NCBI GenBank assembly: GCA_917880885.1
Contig: OU862920.1
Span: 42,877,019-42,941,018 of the forward strand
Direction: 5' to 3'
Origin: Limnephilus marmoratus
Taxonomy: Eukaryota > Arthropoda > Insecta > Trichoptera > Limnephilidae
DNA length: 64,000 nucleotides
Every line of letters begins with the position of its first letter. The stretch's first letter is position 1. Below, in pieces: positions 1 to 7,598 of this stretch. Under the pieces are notes generated by a model. The model was given only the letters and a program-made list of their open reading frames with translations. It had not been told where the DNA came from and searched no databases. The translations under genes were made by a program, and so were the position numbers.

Positions 1-1254
1 CATATATATCCCCAGCTTGCCTCCGTAATTACGGAACAACAACATGGGTTTGTAAAAGGCAAATCTACCATGAGTAATTTACTTCTTTACTCAAACTTCT
101 TATTCAACAGCATGGATCGAGGCCACCAGGTAGATGCAATATACTGCGATTTTAAAAAAGCTTTTGACAAGGTTGACCACCTTATTCTTATTAAAAAAAT
201 TATGTACAACGGAATTAGAGGAAATTTACTACGTTGGTTTGTCTCATATTTAACAAAAAGACAACAAGCCGTATCGTTGCGAGGACACACTTCTACATGG
301 GAGCCAGTTACTTCTGGCGTGCCACAGGGGTCAATCCTGGGTCCGCTGTTGTTTATACTCTTTATTAACACTGTTACTAAATGTTTCTTGCATTGTTTAT
401 TTCTTTTGTACGCCGATGACATAAAAATATTTGCCATTGTCAGGAATTTAAACGATTGTCTGCTAATCCAAAGCGACTTAGTAAGGTTCGAAGCATTCTG
501 CAATGAAAACAAAATTTACCTTAGTTACAACAAATGTAAACAAATAAGTTTTACTAAAAATCATAACGCCATCATACAGAATTATTGTATTGGTAACTAT
601 TTACTCGAGCGCGTTTACTGTATAAGAGATCTAGGCGTACTTTTTGATTCCAAACTCCATTTCGATGCGCATATTGATAATATTGTGAATAAAGCTTACT
701 GCATGCTAGGATTTGTCATCAGAAACAGCCGTGAATTTCGAAAACCTGAAACATATCTTCTTCTTTACTACACGCTGGTCCGTTCTCAACTTGAATACTG
801 CACCTCCATATGGAATCCACTTTACGGTATCTATAAAGAAAACATTGAAAGTATTCAAAAGAAATTTCTGCAGTGCCTCAATTACAGAATGAGCGCACCT
901 AAACGCGGGTACATAAATATGCTTTCGAGTTATAACGTCTCCACGCTATCTAACCGACGAACGTACCTTGATCTCATGACTCTATATAAAATCTGTAACA
1001 ACGTTATTGACTGTCCCGACTTACTGAAATTAATAAACTTTAAAGTACCACCCAGAGTAACAAGGCTTAACGACTTATTCCACATTAGCCGGACGCGTAC
1101 AAATGCTGGTGTCAGGGACCCAATCAGAAGAATGTGCGAATCACTTAATCAGAATCAAAAGCTCAAGGATTCTGACTTATTTTTTGATACACGCAGTACT
1201 TTTAGTAGAAAAATGAAGGCTGTTTTCCTACAAAGTTCAAAGTTAACAACTTAG
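1..1254 (+). CDS. Non-LTR retrotransposon reverse transcriptase, C-terminal part (jockey-like)
   Basis: This frame is open from the first base of the window, so the protein enters from upstream; the ATG at 70 is internal. It copies the element's RNA during target-primed reverse transcription. Visible RT blocks in order are QHGFVKGKST, the first catalytic Asp block (CDFKKAFDKVDH), GVPQGSILGPLLF and the catalytic YADD near residues 136-139 of the visible 417. The C-terminal region has the usual LINE tail motifs (RRTYLDLMTLYKI, then TRTNAGVRDP). No stop or frameshift interrupts it, so it is either young or 5'-truncated outside the window. The endonuclease and any ORF1 would lie upstream. The jockey clade is inferred from motif style; CR1 or a related clade is possible. 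Confidence 0.9.
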   Translation, partial: HIYPQLASVITEQQHGFVKGKSTMSNLLLYSNFLFNSMDRGHQVDAIYCDFKKAFDKVDHLILIKKIMYNGIRGNLLRWFVSYLTKRQQAVSLRGHTSTWEPVTSGVPQGSILGPLLFILFINTVTKCFLHCLFLLYADDIKIFAIVRNLNDCLLIQSDLVRFEAFCNENKIYLSYNKCKQISFTKNHNAIIQNYCIGNYLLERVYCIRDLGVLFDSKLHFDAHIDNIVNKAYCMLGFVIRNSREFRKPETYLLLYYTLVRSQLEYCTSIWNPLYGIYKENIESIQKKFLQCLNYRMSAPKRGYINMLSSYNVSTLSNRRTYLDLMTLYKICNNVIDCPDLLKLINFKVPPRVTRLNDLFHISRTRTNAGVRDPIRRMCESLNQNQKLKDSDLFFDTRSTFSRKMKAVFLQSSKLTT

Positions 1255-1579
1255 ACATACATTCGTTTATATATATATATATTTTTTTTAAATTTCTGTA
1301 TAACATTGTTTATCTATATTTATATTTTTTTGTTTCAAAAATAATTTGTAAATTCTTATAAGGATATTGCGCATTTATTTCATATCTCTATTTGTAAAAT
1401 AATATTCTTATGTACTTATATATTTTTTCCCCTATTTATAAGACATAATATTTGTATATGTTTTTAACTGCTGTTTAAGTCAATTCGTGAGAAATAGTTT
1501 GGATGCAGGTGAATTCTCTAGTTGATGTTTTGTATATTCTTGCCAATTAATATCTGTATCTGTATTTTCTCCTAAATAA

Positions 1580-1616
<37 letters not shown>
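1..1616 (+). mobile_element. Non-LTR retrotransposon, 3' part with poly(A) tail
   Basis: The RT frame is followed by about 330 bp of AT-rich 3' UTR and a long A-run at 1582-1616, preceded by AATAAA-like sequence. Sequence directly after the tail is a Helitron 3' terminus, so the LINE landed inside that Helitron. Confidence 0.85.
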
Positions 1617-1618
<2 letters not shown>

Positions 1619-1652
1619 AATGCCATAGCAACGCATGCCGGGAACCAGCTAG
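1617..1652 (+). mobile_element. Helitron 3' terminus
   Basis: The stretch ending in CTAG followed by T (CTAG ends at 1652) is almost the same as the 3' end of the complete small Helitron at 63610-63871 (shared CGCATGCCGGGAACCAG before CTAG). The rest of the Helitron is displaced upstream of the LINE insertion, outside the window. Confidence 0.75.
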
Positions 1653-2079
1653 TTTTAAATAAACCAACCGATTGTTCCTACACGATGTACCCCCAAGTAG
1701 GAGATATATATTTTTGTAAAATCTTTATAAATTTGCTTTTACATTGGTAGCCTTGTTTCCCCAGTGTTATTTTTGTTCCAACGCATTTAAATTTATTCAA
1801 AGGTTTTTTTCATACACATGGTATTTAAATTTTCCATGAATTTGCATGAAATCTACCCTAACATTTTACTTGCAAATTTATTGTGAGGAGTATGACGTGT
1901 CCTTTATTGCGGACATAATGCTTTGCAAGGTAAATGTCAACTTTCTCACGGACACACACATAATTTTAGCAATAAGTTTTATTTTAGAGAGAGGCCATTA
2001 TTTTAGAGGGAGAGAATTCGGATTACATTCTTCCCCGCCTAATTTCCGGGATGCAATACTTCTTTCACTGGTATTTAGT
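1653..2079. other. No feature recognised
   Basis: AT-rich sequence. A short open frame at 1846-2094 has no recognisable motif and runs into the SINE that follows, so I do not call it a gene. Confidence 0.5.
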
Positions 2080-2345
2080 CCCGCCCAGTCTTAGTACCAA
2101 TTGCTCCCAACTGTCTGGAGCCAGTAAGACTACGGCATCCCCAATTGGGGTATGTTGTGAGGCTGAAGATAGAGGGGAAGAGTAAAGTGGGAAAATTCCT
2201 GACTATTCAGATCTAGACACAAAACTTGGCTAAAGACACTTCAAGCCACGTTTCATTTCTGAATGGTGGTCTTACAGAGTATCTTCCACTCTGGAACGTT
2301 CCGCAATAATACCTTTTATTATTTTTAAGTGATTAAATTTGTGAA
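2080..2345 (-). repeat. tRNA-derived SINE (family A), partial
   Basis: Body of the SINE family seen in full at 15683-16103. It shares the blocks GGCATCCCCAATTGGGGTATG and the 'GAATGGTGGTCTTACA ... TATCTTCCACTCTGGAACG' segment. The tRNA-like head, expected at the high-coordinate end, is missing. Confidence 0.75.
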
Positions 2346-3261
2346 AATAAAAAGAATAAAAAAATAAAATAAATAAAACAAATCAAATAAAAATTTCGAG
2401 TGCAGTTTTCACGCGGTAGAAGCGAAACTTTAATCAAAGCAACCAATGAGCGCAGACCTAGCGTAATTTCCGTTTCATACTCAACCAATAAGACCCAATA
2501 AAAGTGACATCATTATCAAATCAAACAATTTGGGAGGCGGGAATGGGTACCGCCGCCCCAGGAACCATTTATTGGATAACCAACATGTCTGCCACAAGAC
2601 ACCCCGAGTGGTTCGCTACGTTTGGTGACTTAGCAGGGGTATTCGGGTTCATGGGGATGAGGTTTGTCTAGGTCCTAGACAAACCCAGGGTTTCCCAAAC
2701 TGTGTTCCGCGGAACACTAGGGTTCCGCGGAACCTGAATAGGGGTTCCGCGACAATTTGTCGAAAGAATTTTAATTACGCATATTAATATTTCAACACTA
2801 CTGAAATTATTCACAAGAAATTATTTGTATAAATATTTTACAATACTTCTTAAGTTAGGTACTAGACCCTTCCAGGTACAGAGACTAAGCTTTATGGAAG
2901 TTGAAAGAGCCGTTTATGCTGTTAATTTTACATACAAAACAAAATCTCTGAAATTTATAACTGTGCTCTGTAATACAGTCATAAGAGTCAATAATATAAA
3001 TATCTGTGCGATGTGGTAACAATAATAACGGGATAACGGATCTGCATGTGTTTCACGAAATTTCAGTTCCCAAGGAACCCAACCATATTTTTTTGAAATG
3101 GACTTTACCTGAAAGTAAAATAATGTAAAAATCAATCAGTCTTACTACATTCTTGTTAGCAATTAGTCGAACTGTAAACGCGAATGGTGCCGTAAATTTT
3201 GGTGAAAAAATTACATTTTTTGCTTTCATCAGTTCAATCTAATCATTTTGATTGTTTTCCT

Positions 3262-3655
3262 GTCTTTTTTATTTTATTTATGTGAATACCTCTCAAGAGT
3301 CCCCGCTGCTCCCGTCTAGGGCCAGTGAGACTATGGCATTCCCAATAAGGGTATATTGTGAGGCTGGGGATACAGGGGAGTGGAAGGAGATAAGGAAGAG
3401 GAAGGTGGAGAAGTACCTGGCTATTCAGATCTGGTCACCAAATTCGGCTTAAGTCATTTCAAGTAACGTTTCAATTCTGAATGGTGGTCTTGCACCAGGG
3501 CAGTACTGAGAGTATCTTCCACTCAGGAACGTGCCTCAAATATTCTAAATACTAGTTTTACATGAATTAATTGTGAAATAACACAAATTAATCAATTTTT
3601 TTTTGCGCACACCGGGATTTGATCTCGTGACCTTCGAATTGTAAGTCTCACACGA
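3262..3655 (-). repeat. tRNA-derived SINE (family A) inside the hAT element
   Basis: A minus-strand copy whose T-rich tail side is near 3262. The body has the family blocks, and a tRNA-like head at about 3604-3655 carries a decayed B box (read on the minus strand, GATCAAATCCCGG). It interrupts the hAT element and is therefore younger than it. Confidence 0.75.
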
Positions 3656-3720
3656 TGAATGAATTAAATTTTAAAGTATTTGAAGAGGTTTCCAAAGAAT
3701 TTTAAGAATACGTACATAAC

Positions 3721-3993
3721 TTGAAACAATTTTTTTTGCAAGATTTTCCGAAAACTGGTAAGAAGGACGATTCCTGGGTTTGGAATCCATTTTCCGCGAC
3801 AGCTAAATCAGTAGGCTTAAGAGCAAGTGAGTATGAAAATGTAATTGATTTGATTAGTGACTCTGACTTAAAACCAAAATACAAAGATTCTGGGCGAGTT
3901 TGTCTGAAGAGTACCTACCATGTTTATCAAAATAAGATATTATTATTTTACTTTCGTTTTTACAACCTATTTATGAGAAGCGGGAGTTTCTAA
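3721..3993 (+). pseudogene. hAT transposase C-terminal fragment (ZBED5/FAM200-like)
   Basis: The peptide around residues 17-60 (DDSWVWNPF, then VIDLISDSDLKPKYKDSG) has the look of the C-terminal part of ZBED5/FAM200A-type hAT transposases, which carry a 'WVRNPF ... LIDLTSDRGLKLKF'-like segment. It lies within matched hAT TIRs, which supports the call. The catalytic RNase H-fold residues are not present, and the upstream frame is lost. The peptide after about residue 70 is probably noise. Family assignment is from memory of motif shape. Confidence 0.6.
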
Positions 3994-4480
3994 TTAACTA
4001 ATTAACTTACCAATATTATATCTGATATCAAGAAGACATGCAATTTACGGACTCAAAATCGTCAAAGTCATTGGGTGCTTTTTTTATTCTTTATTATTAA
4101 TATTTTTTTATTTCTTTTTACTATTACAAATTTAAAAATTGTTCCGTAAAAAATTACGGGTTTGCAAAGTGTTCCGTTACAGAAAAAGTTTGGGAAACCC
4201 TGGTCTAGGACTTGGTGGCGGATATGTCTGCCAATCTACTGCGTGGCGGTCCAAATCGGAAAAGACTGGTTGAGAGATATCTTTTGATCTCTCCAGCCGG
4301 ACTCTATCGAACCATTGCCTTACAACGCAATGGAAGGGGTGGATTCACATATCCGCCTCTCCTGGACAGGCTAACCCCCAGATTCCTACCCACTACTCAT
4401 ACCATTTTCCTTCCAACCCTTTTTTCCTTCCCTTAAAAAGACCCTCCACACAGCATCCCAAAGATGACATAGATCATGAC

Positions 4481-4779
4481 CAGTGGCGGCTCGTGACTTT
4501 TTGGTGTGCTAGAGTGCTGATATAAAAAAAATGGCATTATTGATGTTGTTGTAGCCGAAAAAAATTTTTTTTTTTTTTTTTGAAAATCAGTTTTTTGTAT
4601 GAAAAATTTCAGGTTAGTTTCAGTTTGGTGGTGCGCCGCACCGATTTCCTGAAAAATCTTCATACAAACACCGATTTTTGAAAAAAAAAAAAAATATTTT
4701 TCGCATACGACAACATCCATGATGCCATTTTTTTTAATATTAGCACCCTAGCACAACCAAAAGTCACGAGCCGCCACTG
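4481..4779. mobile_element. hAT MITE, 299 bp, with perfect 8-bp target duplication
   Basis: The TIRs begin CAGTGGCGGCTCGTGACTTT on both ends and stay similar for nearly 40 bp. The 8-bp flanks are identical (ATCATGAC at 4473-4480 and 4780-4787). There is no coding sequence, and the middle is A- and T-run rich and partly self-complementary. Confidence 0.93.
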
Positions 4780-4876
4780 ATCATGACGGAATTTATTTTT
4801 CTCAGGGCCTCCCACTGATCGTCATAACCGTTTCATCCGAAATCCAAAGCACAGCCGTGCTATAGAAACTTCAATA

Positions 4877-5702
4877 AAATTTACTTGCGCAAGCCGAGCA
4901 GAGCCACGCATGTGAACCATACGTTTGTTTCTATTATCTACGGTTTCTTTTACCTAGATACAAACCCGAAGTTCGACGTTGAATAACGCTTTATCAGGAG
5001 TTCGCTCGAAAGTCGTAGAAAGTCAATTGTAAGTGTACATTTCTTATATTGTGCAAACTTCGATCAAAGTCCACAATTCAAAAGTTTCTGTCTCTTTACT
5101 TAAGCACGTTTTATCAAACTTTAATAAGTGCTCTCATAAAATGTCATCTGAGAAAAGCACTAACACGTTTCAGCGTCAGGTCACCCGGTACAATACAAAC
5201 ATGAAAGCATGACTCTATTACGGAATTTCTTCAACAACAAAAACACATTACAAAAGCTTATGTGACGATGTTCAACATCAAAGCAAACATTTGATACTGG
5301 CAGATAAAATAACATGTGTAAATGAACTTGTCAATTTCGCGAATTTCTGTGGGTTGTTTATTTACACAAATCAAAGGCTCGGTACTTAGAAACAAAATAT
5401 TTACATTTCTATGTTTTCTATTGCCTTTTCCGTCGATAATAATCAATTGATTTTATTTTAAGAATATAAACTCTGTTTCTTGGGTTACCACACTTCAGAG
5501 GCTTTTGATTGTAATAACGAAATTCTGGTGAAAACCACAATAATGTTTTAAGAATTAAATTAACGTTCGTTAAAAATAATTCAACGGCGCTTTTCAATCA
5601 TTTAAATAACCACTTATTACATTATTATTATACATTAAAATACTACTAAACAACATTAAAAAATTATACAAACAAAAAAAAATCATAAAAAAATAAAACA
5701 AA
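4877..5702. other. No feature recognised
   Basis: AT-rich sequence with no long open frame, repeat match or structural RNA that I can identify. Confidence 0.5.
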
Positions 5703-6060
5703 TCTCTACATATTATAAATTAAAGTCCTCCGCGTCGTCTGTCTCTCTGTCTGTCTGTCTGTTCGCGATAAACTCGAAAACTACTTAACGGATTTTCATG
5801 CGGTTTTCACCAATTGATAGAGTGTTTCGTGAGGAAGGTTTAGGTATGCAATTTGTCAAGGATTTGTGTAAATTGGTTGAAACATTGGTTGAAACAATTG
5901 TTAGAAGTGTCGGAAAAAGTCAAGCCGCCTGGTAGCTTTCAACGAAAACGCTGCCTAATCCTTTGGGGATATGACAAAACAATGCATGGTGGGATATTCC
6001 TCTTTTATAGATCTACAAAAAAGTCCGCGAAAGTACATATATCTATCTTTTACGGATAGC
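5703..6060 (+). mobile_element. Helitron fragment with 5' end
   Basis: Begins TCTCTACATATTATAAAT after an A, as lepidopteran Helitrons do. It is followed by a TCTG-rich tract and the widespread segment around 'ACGGATTTTCATGCGGTTTTC'. The same segment occurs, inverted, in the Helitrons at 46299 and 62363. A clean CTAG end is not visible nearby. The 68-codon frame at 5853-6059 is part of this repeat and is not a gene. Confidence 0.6.
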
Positions 6061-6204
6061 TTACTATACCCATTCTCTCTTCTAAAAAATGGTCACGTAC
6101 AGTACATTGCGGTAATTGGACAGTTATTTAGACGGATACAGTATTAATCCTTATTTACTTAAATACGTTAGTTACCCCAAGCATTTCATGCACATTATTA
6201 TTAT

Positions 6205-6345
6205 CATTAAATTAAAGTCCTCCGCGGCATCTGTCTGTCTCTTCGCGATAAAGACGGCGGTGGTTATAAAGGTTGGATAACCATCCAGTAGATGACGTTG
6301 TGTTTTATTAGCCACAGCAATGCGTGGCCGGGTCATTATAAAACA
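6205..6345 (+). mobile_element. Decayed short Helitron remnant
   Basis: Carries the same TTAAAGTCCTCCGCGGC start as 5713 and a degenerate 3' end ('TAGCCACAGCAATGCGTGGCCGGGTC') that matches, in opposite orientation, the ends at 46299 and 62363. The final CTAG is lost. Confidence 0.5.
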
Positions 6346-6530
6346 CGCATCATTAATGTATGCCGATTTTTTTTGAAATTGTCGCCTTTATTTATTTTAT
6401 TAAAATTTATTACTTCATCATATTGGATTTTGTATTGTAAAATTCACCCACTGAAGCCAATATCATTAAACTATGTTGTAAAATGTGAGTTGTTGTACCA
6501 AATTAAATAATAGAAGAATAAAACTAGCAA

Positions 6531-7034
6531 TTAAAAACCCGCTCTGCAGATTTTTGCTGCTGGGCCCAGCAGGTGGCTTTTAATTCGACTTCGGCCGAGT
6601 TTGAGTGTTGGTGACCATTTTAACCTATTATTTGTGTTGGTGATAGAAACTGGTTCCAAAGATAGTCGGTTCCTCAGATCCACTGTGATCCAGTTGCAGC
6701 TAGTCACCGGGATAAAGTAACCGCGACAAGTAATGATATGTAATACGTAGCCCCATATCCGGAGAGATTCTACAAATCCGTAGTACTTATACCTACGGGG
6801 GCACGTCCTCATGCGACCTGATACCGTAAGTGGCGCTATCCTTTCACGAATTCTAGATTTCAAAACCGAATTACAAAAGTAGCTTTTTAGCGTTTTAAAA
6901 ATATAGATGGCAGCCCTTCCGTTTGTATCTATTTGTGAATCGAGTGTGTACGACAGACGCAAGGTTATTAATACTTTTTGATATTGTTTTTTTAAACTAA
7001 ATGAATCTGTTAACGCAACTGGATGCACCTCCAT
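6531..7034 (-). other. Unrecognised 167-codon open frame
   Basis: An ATG-to-stop frame with mixed composition and no motif I recognise. It sits between a Helitron remnant and a SINE fragment. The sequence is less AT-rich than its surroundings and could be a piece of an unlisted repeat. I see no splice, promoter or homology evidence that it is expressed. Confidence 0.15.
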
Positions 7035-7084
7035 CTAAAATAAGTCTCCTCTTCCTCCAACTCCACTTCAAGTACCTGACTTTA

Positions 7085-7270
7085 CCTGACAGTGTGTAAC
7101 CGATACACCAATGAAAAGTAGCATTTCACCAGGGCGATACTGAAAGTTCTTCAACTCTGGAACGTACTATACACTATCACATTATTATAAATGAATATTT
7201 GCGTAATACCACAAATTAATCAAATAACATTTGATTCAAATCAAATTAATCAAATAACATGTGATTAATT
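7085..7270 (-). repeat. SINE family A fragment
   Basis: Contains the 'TTTCACCAGGGCGATACTGA ... CTGGAACGT' block and the 'ATACCACAAATTAATCAAATAA' block of the family, the latter partly duplicated. The tail and most of the head are missing. Confidence 0.65.
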
Positions 7271-7529
7271 ACACACAAGGATCATAACACATATTCTATA
7301 ATAATGAACAATAAATACTTCACGAAAACCTTTTACATTTTTAACCACAATAGGCGGATGAGGATGATTTTAAAATGATATACAAGAGTTAAAATTATGT
7401 TACAAAATTTAAATATGATGACAACCAAACAACATATAATATATAATACATTAACAATGATTTATAAACTTAAAAATAATATGCTCCTAAATTATCTGAA
7501 GAGTACTTTTTTTTTTTTTTTTACATTAA

Positions 7530-7598
7530 CTCCACACAGGAGGCCCTGAGGAAAATAATTTCCCTCAGGGCCTATGTCATCTGGGATGCTGTGTGGAG
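7530..7598 (-). other. Structured 3' end of the LINE (nested stems)
   Basis: Two nested perfect stems lie just before the poly(A): an outer 10-bp stem (CTCCACACAG 7530-7539 with CTGTGTGGAG 7589-7598) and an inner 11-bp stem (AGGCCCTGAGG 7541-7551 with CCTCAGGGCCT 7563-7573). LINE reverse transcriptases often recognise a 3' RNA structure. The same structure is kept, with changes, in the ORF-less derivatives. Confidence 0.75.

Larger units (their letters stand above)
2686..4202 (+). mobile_element. Degenerate hAT transposon
   Basis: Terminal inverted repeats of 16 bp (CAGGGTTTCCCAAACT) lie at both ends and are typical of hAT elements. Inside is a fragment of hAT transposase (3721-3993), and a SINE has inserted at 3262-3655. 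The right flank begins GTCTAGGA; the matching left-flank copy (GTCTAGGT, 2666-2673) is separated from the TIR by a 12-nt inverted copy of the flank. Orientation follows the transposase fragment. Confidence 0.8.
2533..4817 (+). mobile_element. Short non-autonomous derivative of the 7507-11088 LINE, itself interrupted twice
   Basis: The pieces 2533-2685, 4203-4480 and 4788-4817 join into an ORF-less element. Its left part matches the LINE 5' leader (ATGGGTACCGCCGCCC, GTGGTTCGCTACGTTTGGTGACTTAGCAGGGGT). Its right part matches the LINE 3' end (AGACCCTCCACACAGCATCC, CAGGGCCTCC). The whole coding region is absent. The gaps are a hAT element (2686-4202) and a hAT MITE (4481-4779). Confidence 0.8.
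2398..4876 (+). repeat. Family B (Helentron-like) repeat, B' subtype, split by a nested insertion
   Basis: The left part (2398-2532) starts with the family end (TTTTCACGCGGTAGAAGCGAAAC) and matches the copy at 53665-53942 through 'AAAAGTGACATCATTATCAAA'. The right part (about 4818-4876) resumes with 'GATCGTCATAACCGTTTCATCC' and ends near the element terminus. Everything between is foreign. Compared with the intact copy, roughly 35 bp around the junction are missing, so the insertion came with a small deletion or later loss. Confidence 0.7.

Noticed and set aside
87..512. 141-codon minus-strand frame opposite the RT
   Set aside because: Shadow of the RT coding sequence.
6531..7034. A real 167-residue protein gene
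   Set aside because: No motif, no homologue that I recognise, and a transposon-rich setting; listed only as an unrecognised frame.
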